A stretch of DNA of 64,000 nucleotides, from assembly GCA_027623325.1 (NCBI GenBank), contig JAQBXY010000004.1, forward strand, positions 124,001 to 188,000. The letters are read 5' to 3'. Shown piece by piece: positions 19,497-28,502 of this stretch (positions are counted from its first letter, which is position 1; each line of letters opens with the position of its first letter). The notes under the pieces are model-generated. The model made no database searches. It saw only the letters and a program-made list of their open reading frames with translations, and had not been told where the DNA came from. Position numbers and translations under genes: made by a program. Source of the DNA: Gemmatimonadota bacterium (lineage in GTDB: Bacteria; Gemmatimonadota; Gemmatimonadetes; Longimicrobiales; Gaopeijiaceae).

Positions 19497-20570
19497 CTAG
19501 CCCCGTCTCCCACCCATGAAGGGGATGGAGCTACGAAAGCCGTCCCAGGTCCGCTGTAGGTCCTCGCGACCCGGATCCCCCGCGACGGGCCGCGAGAACG
19601 ACTCCACCAAGAAGGCGAGAACGATTCCCAGCATGCCACCAAGTACGATCCCGAGGGCGATCCTCGACAGAAGCCTGCGATCGTCTGGGCCGGGCGGGAA
19701 GAACGGTGCCTGAAGGACGGTGAGGACCGGTGTATCACGAACTTCGGTGATCCTGGCCTGCTCGTAGGCCTGCACCAGGGTCGTCAGCACGGACTGCCGA
19801 AGCGAGACGTCACGTTGGAGTCCGTCGTGCTGCAGCCTCAATAGTGGCGAGTTCTCCCACTGACGGTTCGCTTCGAGGAAGATTCGCAGCATGTCTTCAA
19901 CCTCGTCCAGCTCCCGCTCTCCTTCCTCGACACGCGTCGCGATGAACGCCCGCTCCGTCGCCGCCTGAGACTGCCGAGTATCGAGATGGAAGCGAGAAAC
20001 CTCGGCAAGAAGCCCTTCGGCGATCGCCTGGGACAGGTCGGCCCATTCCGTCTTGACCGTGACGGTGACCGTTCCAGTCTCACGCCCAGTCGACACCGAG
20101 ACGGCTTGTTCCTGGAGCCATAGAATCGACTCCTCGTCGCGAAGGGGTTCGGTGTCTTCCTCGATCTCTAGGAGATCTTTGAGCAGGATAGTGCCGGCAC
20201 CTTGGACCGAGTACCTCACGGTGGCGACACGCCCCAGAATCTCTCTCGAGGTGAGCAGCTCCGCGTAGAAAGCCGGGCTCGCTTCCTCGGAACCACCGCC
20301 TGGCACGTTCACTCCGAATTGGCTGGCCAAAGCCATCAGTTGGGAGTTTGAGGCTTCGGACCCCTGCGGCCGGAATCGCGCCGAAGTCGTGTAGGTGTCC
20401 GGCGCCGGAAAGGTCATTTTGATCGCCATGGCGGCTACGAGCACCGTACTCAACAGGATCGTTCCCCGACGACGCAACAAGACAGCGAGCACCTCCCAGA
20501 GGGAAATTTCGTCGTCGGTCGTGTGCGGTCGTGCTTGTCCGCTTGCGCCAATGGCGCTCTGATCCGTCAT
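19497..20570 (-). CDS. Wzz/chain-length-determinant-like membrane protein
   Basis: A 357-residue inner-membrane protein of the polysaccharide co-polymerase (Wzz) type. A first transmembrane segment lies at about residues 35-55 and a second near residues 305-325 (I-A-L-G-I-V-L-G-G-M-L-G-I), with a large extracytoplasmic region between them containing helical charged segments. Such proteins set chain length in O-antigen or capsule export. No glycosyltransferase or Wzx/Wzy genes are nearby, so its partner pathway must lie elsewhere. The ATG at 20570 is preferred over longer reading because M-T-D-Q begins the cytoplasmic tail; it overlaps nothing and is divergent from the M20 gene. Confidence 0.75.
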   Translation of the reverse strand: MTDQSAIGASGQARPHTTDDEISLWEVLAVLLRRRGTILLSTVLVAAMAIKMTFPAPDTYTTSARFRPQGSEASNSQLMALASQFGVNVPGGGSEEASPAFYAELLTSREILGRVATVRYSVQGAGTILLKDLLEIEEDTEPLRDEESILWLQEQAVSVSTGRETGTVTVTVKTEWADLSQAIAEGLLAEVSRFHLDTRQSQAATERAFIATRVEEGERELDEVEDMLRIFLEANRQWENSPLLRLQHDGLQRDVSLRQSVLTTLVQAYEQARITEVRDTPVLTVLQAPFFPPGPDDRRLLSRIALGIVLGGMLGIVLAFLVESFSRPVAGDPGREDLQRTWDGFRSSIPFMGGRRG

Positions 20571-20781
20571 GTCGCTGCCTCGGCCACGAGACGTGGACGC
20601 GCTCACTGTGAATTCGGTTCGGAGTATCGCCCTCCCAGATCGTTGCAGCAACCCGATCTACGCACGACCGCAGGCCTCGTTCGAGCTTTCCTGGATCGTC
20701 GCAGGGACCCTCGGTCGTGTAACGTCGGTATCCTTCTCGCTCATCCGTTCACCGCTCGAAACCCGACTCGGAGCCACGACC

Positions 20782-22080
20782 GTGCGCAGACTGGCCTTCC
20801 ACTCCGTCCCTTTGCTCCTCGTTCTACGTGCCATAGCACCGGTCTCGGCACAGACCGTGGCTCGGCAATACACCGACGAAGCGCGTGACCTCGTAGCCAA
20901 CCAAGCGGTCGCCGAAGCCATCCGCTTGGCCGAAGAGCACGACGAGTGGGCGCTGGAACGTTTGATCGAGCTGACCGAGATTCCAGCTCCTCCCTTCATG
21001 GAGACCGCGCGGGGCGTGCGCTTCGCCGAGTTGCTGCAGGAGACCGGGGCCGACTCCGTGTGGACCGATGAGGAAGGCAACGTGATCGGCCTGCGCCGAG
21101 GACGGACCGGGGCACGCAAGATCGGATTCGGCGGACACCTGGACACCGTCTTTCCCGAGGGTACGGACGTCCGCGTGCGACAGGTGGGCGATACCCTGTT
21201 CGCCCCGGGAGTCGGAGACGACACTCGCGGGCTGGTCTTGGTGCTCTCAGTCCTTCGAGCGCTGGAGGAAGCGGGCGTCGAGACGAATGACGACGTCTAC
21301 TTCGTGGGTGTGGTGGGCGAAGAGGGACTCGGCGACCTACGGGGCATGAAATACATCTTCCAGGAGGGTGGGCTCTACCCAGATGCATGGATCGACGTCG
21401 ACGGGGGGAATCTCGCCCGGATCGTGTCCATGGGTCTCGGATCGGTTCGCTATCGGGTCACCTTCGAGGGCCCCGGCGGCCACTCTTGGGGCGCGTTCGG
21501 CACGGCCAATCCAACCCACGCGATGAGCCGCGCGGTCCGCCACTTCCAAGACGTCGCCGACACTCTCACCCGGTCGGGTCCAAAGACGAGCTATAACGTC
21601 GGACGGATCGGCGGGGGCACCTCCGTCAACTCGGTTCCGTTCGAGTCCTGGATGGAGGTCGACATGCGCTCGGAGAGCCCCGAGAGCCTCACCCGGATCG
21701 AACAAGTGTTCGTCGCGGCGATGGATCGGGGCCTCGCCGAAGAAAACGCGCTCCGACGTGAGGGCGACCCACTCACCGTCGACAAGGACCGGATCGGCAT
21801 GCGCCCGTCGGGCGAGATGGACCCGAACGCCCCACTGGTTCAGCGTGCGCTCGCGAGCACGGCGGCGTTCGGAGTACAGGCAGAGTTGGAGCGTTCCTCG
21901 ACCGACTCGAACGTCCCGATTTCAATCGGGGTTCCGGCCGTGACGATCGGCAGGGGCGGCCAGAGTGCGAATGGCCACGCCCCCGACGAGTTCTGGATCA
22001 ACCGCGAGGCCTATCTCGCCGTGCAACGAGCGATCCTCCTCGTCGTTTCAGAGGCAGGCTTCGCGGGACCGATCTCCTAG
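20782..22080 (+). CDS. secreted M20 family metallopeptidase
   Basis: Di-zinc amidohydrolase/peptidase, 432 residues from a GTG with an upstream CGGAG at suitable spacing. The first 25 residues are a cleavable signal peptide ending in V-S-A-Q, so it acts in the periplasm or outside. The metal and catalytic residues are visible in order: G-H-L-D-T-V-F, G-V-G-D-D-T-R-G, G-E-E-G-L-G-D-L, D-V-D-G-G-N and N-G-H-A-P-D-E-F. The dimerisation domain lies between, with G-P-G-G-H-S-W-G. It resembles peptidase-T/acetylornithine-deacetylase-like secreted peptidases; substrate not determinable. The frame is open upstream to 20569 but the signal peptide fixes the start. Confidence 0.9.
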   Translation: MRRLAFHSVPLLLVLRAIAPVSAQTVARQYTDEARDLVANQAVAEAIRLAEEHDEWALERLIELTEIPAPPFMETARGVRFAELLQETGADSVWTDEEGNVIGLRRGRTGARKIGFGGHLDTVFPEGTDVRVRQVGDTLFAPGVGDDTRGLVLVLSVLRALEEAGVETNDDVYFVGVVGEEGLGDLRGMKYIFQEGGLYPDAWIDVDGGNLARIVSMGLGSVRYRVTFEGPGGHSWGAFGTANPTHAMSRAVRHFQDVADTLTRSGPKTSYNVGRIGGGTSVNSVPFESWMEVDMRSESPESLTRIEQVFVAAMDRGLAEENALRREGDPLTVDKDRIGMRPSGEMDPNAPLVQRALASTAAFGVQAELERSSTDSNVPISIGVPAVTIGRGGQSANGHAPDEFWINREAYLAVQRAILLVVSEAGFAGPIS

Positions 22081-22137
22081 TAGCCGCGGGACGGAGGCTC
22101 CGTACGAGCGAGGACGACGCCCACTGCCGATGTCTCT

Positions 22138-23133
22138 CTAGTCGCCCAGGACCCAGGCACAAATGAGCGGTGCGACGATGGCGGCGTCGGAGTTGATTTC
22201 GAATCTCGGCGTCGTCGGCTCCAGCTTGCCCCACGTGATCTTCTCGTTGGCGGGTGCACCCGAGTACCCACCGTACGAGGGCTGCGCGTCCGTGATCTGA
22301 CAGAAGTAGCCCCAGTACGGGACTTCGCGCTCCAGGTCCTGGGTAATACACGGCACCGTGCAGATCGCGAAATCGCCGGCGATCCCCCCCCCGATCTGAA
22401 AGAAGCCGACCGAGGGGTGCGCGCCTTCGCCGTGGTTCATCAGGTACCACTCGATCAGCGCCTGAAACTGTTCGGTTCCCGACTTCACGCAGGAATGGCT
22501 CCCGACCACACCCTTCATGACGTTGGCCGAGAACATATTGCCCATGGTGGAGTCCTCCCACCCGGGTGCGAACACCGGGATTCCGATTTCCTTCGCGGCC
22601 AACATCCAAGAGTGGGCGGGATCGATCTGATAGTGTTCCTCGAGCGACGGGTCGGACAGCACCTCGAATAGGAACTCGGGAGCGGTCTTTCGCGTCCCCG
22701 TCTCCACGGCTCGCTGCCAGCAGGCGATGAGTCGGCCTTCGATGTGCCGCATGACCGTTTCGGGAATACACGTATCCGTCACCCGATTCATGCCGCGATC
22801 GAAAAGCGCTTGCTCGTCCGCGGTCGACAGCTCGCGCCACGATTGAATGATCTCGTAGTCACGGTTCGCGACCAGATTGAACACGTCCTCCTCGAGGTTC
22901 GCTCCGGTGCACGAAATCGCGTGCACCTTCCCGGCTCGAATCATGCGAGCCAGCGATATGCCGAACTCTCCCGTAGACATGGCTCCCGCCATAGCGACGA
23001 GCATCTTCCCGCCCGCATCGACGTGGGCTTCGTAGGCCTTCGCCGCGTCGACGACCTCTCGGGCATTGAAGTGGAGATAGTGCCTCTCCATGAAATCGCG
23101 TATCGCGCCCAACTCGATCCTCCTGTGAGCCAT
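22138..23133 (-). CDS. deoxyhypusine-synthase family protein
   Basis: A 331-residue NAD-dependent enzyme homologous to eukaryotic and archaeal deoxyhypusine synthase, which moves the aminobutyl group of spermidine. Family features: A-M-A-G-A-M-S-T-G-E, S-C-T-G-A-N-L-E-E-D, the H-S-W-M-L-A-A-K-E segment, V-G-G-G-type I-G-G-G-I-A-G-D-F, and the catalytic lysine in K-I-T-W-G-K (Lys303). The usual protein acceptor, eIF5A, is absent from most bacteria, so bacterial homologues are thought to act on small amines (homospermidine-type chemistry) or an unknown acceptor. The start at ATG 23133 gives the common M-A-H-R-R-I. It overlaps nothing and faces the crotonase gene head to head, 64 bases apart. 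Confidence 0.88.
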   Translation of the reverse strand: MAHRRIELGAIRDFMERHYLHFNAREVVDAAKAYEAHVDAGGKMLVAMAGAMSTGEFGISLARMIRAGKVHAISCTGANLEEDVFNLVANRDYEIIQSWRELSTADEQALFDRGMNRVTDTCIPETVMRHIEGRLIACWQRAVETGTRKTAPEFLFEVLSDPSLEEHYQIDPAHSWMLAAKEIGIPVFAPGWEDSTMGNMFSANVMKGVVGSHSCVKSGTEQFQALIEWYLMNHGEGAHPSVGFFQIGGGIAGDFAICTVPCITQDLEREVPYWGYFCQITDAQPSYGGYSGAPANEKITWGKLEPTTPRFEINSDAAIVAPLICAWVLGD

Positions 23134-23197
23134 GTACGGGGGCAGAAGTCTACCCCGATTCCACATTTCTGGCGATGTGCCCGCGTCCACCGATAGA

Positions 23198-23980
23198 ATG
23201 GCCGGTGTGACTACTTCGACCAGCCCCTCAGGCATTCGCCTCGACTTCGACGGTCCCCTGGCCCGCATCACGCTCGACCGGCCAGAGGTGCACAACGCGC
23301 TCGAGGCATCGGACATCGCCGACTTCCGGGCGGCACTCGACCGGTGTGAACTGCAGAGCGGAGTGCGCGTGCTCGTTCTCACGGGCCGTGGCGACCAGAC
23401 CTTCTCTTCGGGCGCTTCGCTCGGGCAGATGCAGAGCGGGGCCCTGACCGGAGACGTCTTCGAGACGCTCACGAACCGCCTGGCCGAGGTGCGGCTACCC
23501 ACCGTGTGTGCCCTCAACGGAAGTGTGTACGGAGGTGGGGCCGAGATCGCGCTCTGCTGTGACTTCCGAATCGGCGTGAAAGGAAGTCGACTCTCGGTCC
23601 CCGCCGCGGCTCTGGGTGTGTGTTACCCACTCGGCGGACTGCGGCGCTACGTGCAACGACTCGGGCCGACGGTCGCCTCGCGAATCCTGCTCGCCGCAGA
23701 GGAGTTCTCGGCAGACGAGATGTTTCGCGTCGGCTTCCTCACGCACCTGGTCGATGCCGGGGAGCTGACCGGTGAGGCGGACGCACTCGCGATGAGGCTC
23801 GCGAGCCTCGCACCACTCGCCGTGCAGGGTATGAAGCGGCTCCTCACTCAGGTCGCGGCCGGAACCATCGCCCCATCCGAGGCCGCCGGTATCGTGACGC
23901 GCTGCGCGGAGTCGGCCGATCTGATCGAGGGGCTCAAGGCCCGCAAAGAGGGGCGCCCCCCGGTCTTCGAGGGACGATGA
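23198..23980 (+). CDS. enoyl-CoA hydratase/isomerase (crotonase) family protein
   Basis: A 260-residue crotonase. The two oxyanion-hole segments are seen: F-S-S-G-A-S-L and G-S-V-Y-G-G-G-A-E-I-A-L-C-C-D-F. At the position where hydratases carry the catalytic glutamate of P-E-x-x-L-G, this protein reads V-P-A-A-A-L-G-V, so ordinary hydration of enoyl-CoA is doubtful; an isomerase, hydrolase or decarboxylase-like reaction is possible. A short C-terminal helix domain completes the fold. The ATG at 23198 was chosen over an upstream extension that lies in the divergent deoxyhypusine-synthase leader. Convergent with the amidohydrolase on its right, 23 bases apart. Confidence 0.85.
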   Translation: MAGVTTSTSPSGIRLDFDGPLARITLDRPEVHNALEASDIADFRAALDRCELQSGVRVLVLTGRGDQTFSSGASLGQMQSGALTGDVFETLTNRLAEVRLPTVCALNGSVYGGGAEIALCCDFRIGVKGSRLSVPAAALGVCYPLGGLRRYVQRLGPTVASRILLAAEEFSADEMFRVGFLTHLVDAGELTGEADALAMRLASLAPLAVQGMKRLLTQVAAGTIAPSEAAGIVTRCAESADLIEGLKARKEGRPPVFEGR

Positions 23981-24003
23981 CGAGACTCCGGACCGGCCCT
24001 CGA

Positions 24004-25590
24004 CTACTCGGAGACGTCCCGGACCGTCTTTCGGAGCACCCGACCGGCACGGTCCCCGGTGAAGGCCCCATCGCGGATCGCCGCCACGCCGTTCACGAAG
24101 ACATGGACCATCCCCTCCGAATAGCGATGAGGATCGGTGTAGTCGGCGACATCGCGAACCGCAGCGAGGTCGAAGACCACGATGTCCGCGGCGGCGCCAA
24201 CCCGGAGCGTGCCACGATCGGACATGCCCGCGACGGAAGCCGGTAGCGAGGTCATGCTGCGAATCGCCTCTTCCAGCCCGACCGTCCCCTTCTCGTTGAC
24301 GTAGAGTCGAATCTTTCGGGCGAAGGTCCCATAGGAACGCGGGTGCGGCACGCCCTCGCCCATGGGCACGAGATCCCCGTCGGACGCGGTCATCGTCCAC
24401 GGCTGCACCATGAGCATCTCCACATCGTCGTCATCCATGTTGAAGGACACGATGCTCGGGCCTCCGGTCCGTATCAGGTCGATCGCCGTGTCGATAGGAT
24501 CCTGACGCCGCTCGGCGGCCAGATCGCTGAGGAGTCGTCCCTCGATCGACGGATCCGCCCGGTGACGGCGAAACTGGATGCGGTCGGCGCCTCCTCTCAG
24601 GGCCAGCCCTTCGATCATGCCGTCTCGGATCCGAGCCATCGTGGCGGGGTCGTCCATGCGCGCCAACAGCGAGTCACGCCCGCCGGCCTGAGACCAACGC
24701 GGCAGCAACGCGGGCTCCAACCCTGTCGCCGAGGCCGTGTACGGATACTGATCCGCGAAAACCTGAACCCCCTCGGCGCGCGCCCGTTCGACACGTTGGA
24801 CGATGGCCGACCCGAACCCCCACACCATCGGTCCGAGTGCCTTGACGTGCGTGAGCACGACCGGAATGCCGGCCGCTCGCCCGACATCGATGACCTCATC
24901 CACGGCGGCAATGAGGCCTACACTATAGGTCGACTCGTCGCGCAGGTGACTCGTGTAGAAGCCGCCGAAGGGTGCCACGACCTCGGCGAGCGCTTCCAAC
25001 TCCTCGGGAGGAGCGTAACTACCGGGCGCGTAGAACGTGCCCGACGAGAGCCCCCACGCGCCCTCCTCCATTCCGGCCCGAACGAGTGAGCGCATTCGGT
25101 CCATCTCGGCCGGGGTGGCCTGTCGGTCCTGACTCCCGACCACGCTCTGCCGGACCGAACCGTGCGGAACGAGTTGCGCCACATTGAGGCCTAGCTCGCT
25201 CGCGAGGAGCTCGGACCTCTGACGGGCCTGGTCGACGGGTCCACCTCCGTCGGGATTCACGAATACGGTCGTCAGGCCCATCGCCAGGAGCGGTTCGGCG
25301 TGACTCAGGCCGGCCGAAGCCAGTCCTGGCCCCGCGTGCGAATGGGCATCGATGAAGCCGGGTGAAACGTAGAGCCCCGAGGCGTCGATGACCTCGTCCG
25401 CCTGCACGTCGCGGAGGATGCCGATCTCGGCGATGCGGCCGCCTCGGATCAGGACGTCGGCCTGGACCCACGGATTCCCACTCCCGTCCATGACCCGCCC
25501 GCCACGAATCAAGACCGTGCGATCCTGGGCGGAAAGGCCCATGGTCAGCGCCAGGCTCATCACCCCGATCATCGAGAAGGCACGGCACAT
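24004..25590 (-). CDS. secreted N-acyl-D-amino-acid deacylase family amidohydrolase
   Basis: A 528-residue metal-dependent amidohydrolase of the D-aminoacylase/dihydroorotase-like type. An N-terminal signal peptide (about 22 residues, ending L-S-A-Q) points to export. Typical features: V-L-I-R-G-G-R-V-M-D-G-S-G-N-P, V-I-D-A-S-G-L-Y-V-S-P-G-F-I-D-A-H-S-H (metal site), later T-S-H-L-R-D-E and V-L-T-H-V-K-A, and the C-terminal G-A-A-D-I-V-V-F-D. It should cleave N-acyl-D-amino acids or related amides. A second member lies at 53078. The ATG at 25590 was chosen because it directly precedes the hydrophobic leader; 25632 is an alternative. Divergent from the M16 gene. Confidence 0.9.
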   Translation of the reverse strand: MCRAFSMIGVMSLALTMGLSAQDRTVLIRGGRVMDGSGNPWVQADVLIRGGRIAEIGILRDVQADEVIDASGLYVSPGFIDAHSHAGPGLASAGLSHAEPLLAMGLTTVFVNPDGGGPVDQARQRSELLASELGLNVAQLVPHGSVRQSVVGSQDRQATPAEMDRMRSLVRAGMEEGAWGLSSGTFYAPGSYAPPEELEALAEVVAPFGGFYTSHLRDESTYSVGLIAAVDEVIDVGRAAGIPVVLTHVKALGPMVWGFGSAIVQRVERARAEGVQVFADQYPYTASATGLEPALLPRWSQAGGRDSLLARMDDPATMARIRDGMIEGLALRGGADRIQFRRHRADPSIEGRLLSDLAAERRQDPIDTAIDLIRTGGPSIVSFNMDDDDVEMLMVQPWTMTASDGDLVPMGEGVPHPRSYGTFARKIRLYVNEKGTVGLEEAIRSMTSLPASVAGMSDRGTLRVGAAADIVVFDLAAVRDVADYTDPHRYSEGMVHVFVNGVAAIRDGAFTGDRAGRVLRKTVRDVSE

Positions 25591-25736
25591 CTTCAGGGCT
25601 CCGGGTCGAGAGTGGTCACGCGCGCGCCGCATAAAGTAGGGCCGGAGGGCCGAACCGTCATGGCCGACTCGTGTAGAGTATCGACTGTCGCTGGGAGGCG
25701 ACGCTCGCCGGGTTCCATCTGAAAGGGAGATGTGGG

Positions 25737-28502
25737 ATGTGGAATCGACTCGTACGACCCTGCGGCGCCGCGCTCTTCGCGGCCGCACTGACCGTCCCGG
25801 TATCGTCGGCAGGACAGCAGTCGGCGGCCGACCTGACCCCACTCGCCCGTGTCGAGGGGATCACGGAGTACCAGCTGGAGAACGGGCTCCGCGTCCTGCT
25901 CTTCCCGGACCCGAGTAAGCCACAGATCACCGTCAACATCACCTACATGGTCGGCGCCCGGCATGAGGCCTACGGTGAGACTGGCATGGCCCACCTGCTG
26001 GAACATCTGCTCTTTCAGGGAACTCCCAGCCACCCAGATATCCCCGACGAGCTGACCTCGAGGGGTGCCCAACCCAACGGCACGACCAGTCTCGATCGGA
26101 CGAACTACTACGAGATCTTCCCGGCGTCGGAGGACAACCTGGCCTGGGCTCTCGACCTCGAGGCCGATCGGATGATCAACTCCTTCGTCTCGGCAGACGA
26201 CCTGGCTTCCGAGATGACCGTCGTCCGAAACGAAATGGAGGCCGGAGAGAACAACCCGTTCGGCATTCTGTTGGAGCGGACGCTCAGCACCGGCTATTTG
26301 TGGCACAACTACGGCAACTCGACGATCGGAGCACGGTCCGACGTAGAGAATGTGCCGATCGAGCGCCTCAAGGCGTTCTATCGAAAGTACTATCAGCCGG
26401 ACAACGCGGTGCTCGTCGTGGCCGGCAATTTCGAGGAGTCGTTCGCGCTCGACAGAATCGTCGAGGAGTTCGCCTCGATCTCCAGACCGGACCGAGAGGG
26501 GGACAACCTCATCTTCTCCACCTACACCGCCGAGCCCCCCCAGGACGGCGAGCGCTCGGTCACTCTTCGTCGGGTCGGCGACGTACCGATCGCGATGGCG
26601 ATGTACCACGTCCCTCCCGGAAGTCACGAGCACTTCGCGGCCATCGACATTCTTTCCTTCGTGCTGGGCGACGCACCGTCCGGGCGCCTCTACAGAGCCC
26701 TGGTCGAGGTCGGCGCGGCAACCCAGGCGGGCTCAGGCGCGCTTCAGCTGCGCGAAGCAGGGCCGCTCCTGACCTTCACGATGGTAGCAGCTGACGGGGA
26801 CATCACGGCCGCGCTTCAGACGATGAACGCGACCACCGAGGCCGTGCTCACGAACCCCGTGACAGGCGCCGAGGTCGATCGGGCGAAGGCCTCGCTGTTG
26901 AACAGCATCAACCAGTCGTTCAACTCATCGACTGGAATCGCCCTCCAGCTCTCGGAGTGGGCCGCGATGGGAGACTGGCGCCTCTTCTTCCTCCATCGAG
27001 ATCGTATCGAATCGACCACCGCCGAGGATGTGAACCGGGTCGCTCAGTTGTACATCAAACCCGACAATCGGACCGTGGGTGTCTTCCGTCCGACCGCCAA
27101 CCCGGATCGGGCTGAGATTCCTGCCGCGCCCGATGTGGCTTCGCTGCTGGAGGGCTACACGGGCCGGGCCGCGGTCGCGCAGGGCGAGGCCTTCGATCCA
27201 TCCCCGGCGAACGTCGACGCACGAACGATCGAGTATGAACTGTCCAATGGAGTGAAGGTCGCCCTCTTACCCAAAGAGACGAGGGGTGATGTGGCGATGG
27301 TGCGCATCCGGTTGCACTTCGGCGATGAAGCCTCACTCATGGGCCGCGGCACCGCCGGCGGCATGGCGGGGTCGATGCTGATGCGGGGAACCGAGATTCG
27401 GTCTCGGCAGGAGATCCAGGACGAACTCGACCGCCTGCAGACGAGCGGGTCGGTCGGCGGTGGGCCGTCGATCGCGACGGGCCAATTCCAGACCGTGCGG
27501 GACAATGTCGCTGATGTGGTCCGGCTGATGGCAGAGATCGTGCGGCGGCCCGCTTTTCCACAGCTCGAGTTCGACGTTATCAAGGAACAGCGCATTGCGG
27601 GCCTCGAAGGGTCGCGCTCCGATCCACAGGCGTTGGCACAGATCGAACTGGCTCGCCGGATGGACCCGCGCCCAGTCGGGCATCCGAGCTACAACGAGAC
27701 GATCGAGGAAGCGATCCAGGCAATCGCACAGACGACTCTCGCCGACGCCCAGGCCTTTTATCGAGACTTCTGGGGTCCACAGAGTGGCAATGTCGTCATC
27801 GTGGGCGACTTCGATGAAACGGAAGTCCGACAGGCCATCGAAGAGGCCTTTGCCGACTGGCAGAGCCCGCACGCCTTCGAACGAATCGGATCGTCCTTCC
27901 TGGATCCCGCACCCGAGAACATCGAGATCGAAACGCCGGACAAGGCGAACGCGATCATCTTCGCCCGACAACACCTCGAACTCCGCGATACGGACCCCGA
28001 CTACCCAGCCCTGATCATGGCCGCCGAGATCATCGGCGGCGGCTTTCTCAACTCCCGACTTTCCACACGGATCCGCGATGAGGAAGGGTTGAGTTATGGC
28101 GTTCAGGCCGTCATCTCGGGACACCCTGTGGACCCCGTGGGTCAGTTCGCGGCTGCAGCGATCTTCGCACCCGAGAACGTCGATAGGGTGGAAGCCGTGC
28201 TCCTCGAGGAGCTGGAAAAGGTCCTGGCCGAGGGGTTCACACAGGATGAGCTGGACGCCGCGATCCAGGGGTGGGTCGAATCGCGCCAGCTCGGGAGAGC
28301 GCAAGACGGGAATCTCGCGGGGGCTCTCTCCCAGAACCTGTACTTCGGCCGGAGCTTCGCCTACGACGCCGAAATCGAGGATCGGGTGAGAGCGCTGACC
28401 CTCGAAGAGGTAAACCAGGCGATCCGAGACCGCCTCGACATCTCGAAGCTGACCATCGTGAAAGCGGGCGATTTCAGCAACAAGCGAGTTCCCATCGGAT
28501 GA
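25737..28502 (+). CDS. secreted M16 zinc metallopeptidase (two-halves, pitrilysin-like)
   Basis: A 921-residue exported peptidase. A signal peptide of about 26 residues (ending S-S-A-G-Q) leads into the first M16 half with the inverted zinc motif H-L-L-E-H (residues 86-90) and the third ligand region R-N-E-M-E-A-G-E-N. The second half, from about residue 480, keeps the fold (K-V-A-L-L-P-K-E-T, later Y-N-E-T-I-E-E-A) but lacks HxxEH, which is normal for the regulatory half. It probably degrades peptides in the periplasm. An AAGGGAGA ribosome site precedes the ATG. Its stop overlaps the start of the next gene (ATGA at 28499), so the two are translationally coupled. Confidence 0.94.
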   Translation: MWNRLVRPCGAALFAAALTVPVSSAGQQSAADLTPLARVEGITEYQLENGLRVLLFPDPSKPQITVNITYMVGARHEAYGETGMAHLLEHLLFQGTPSHPDIPDELTSRGAQPNGTTSLDRTNYYEIFPASEDNLAWALDLEADRMINSFVSADDLASEMTVVRNEMEAGENNPFGILLERTLSTGYLWHNYGNSTIGARSDVENVPIERLKAFYRKYYQPDNAVLVVAGNFEESFALDRIVEEFASISRPDREGDNLIFSTYTAEPPQDGERSVTLRRVGDVPIAMAMYHVPPGSHEHFAAIDILSFVLGDAPSGRLYRALVEVGAATQAGSGALQLREAGPLLTFTMVAADGDITAALQTMNATTEAVLTNPVTGAEVDRAKASLLNSINQSFNSSTGIALQLSEWAAMGDWRLFFLHRDRIESTTAEDVNRVAQLYIKPDNRTVGVFRPTANPDRAEIPAAPDVASLLEGYTGRAAVAQGEAFDPSPANVDARTIEYELSNGVKVALLPKETRGDVAMVRIRLHFGDEASLMGRGTAGGMAGSMLMRGTEIRSRQEIQDELDRLQTSGSVGGGPSIATGQFQTVRDNVADVVRLMAEIVRRPAFPQLEFDVIKEQRIAGLEGSRSDPQALAQIELARRMDPRPVGHPSYNETIEEAIQAIAQTTLADAQAFYRDFWGPQSGNVVIVGDFDETEVRQAIEEAFADWQSPHAFERIGSSFLDPAPENIEIETPDKANAIIFARQHLELRDTDPDYPALIMAAEIIGGGFLNSRLSTRIRDEEGLSYGVQAVISGHPVDPVGQFAAAAIFAPENVDRVEAVLLEELEKVLAEGFTQDELDAAIQGWVESRQLGRAQDGNLAGALSQNLYFGRSFAYDAEIEDRVRALTLEEVNQAIRDRLDISKLTIVKAGDFSNKRVPIG

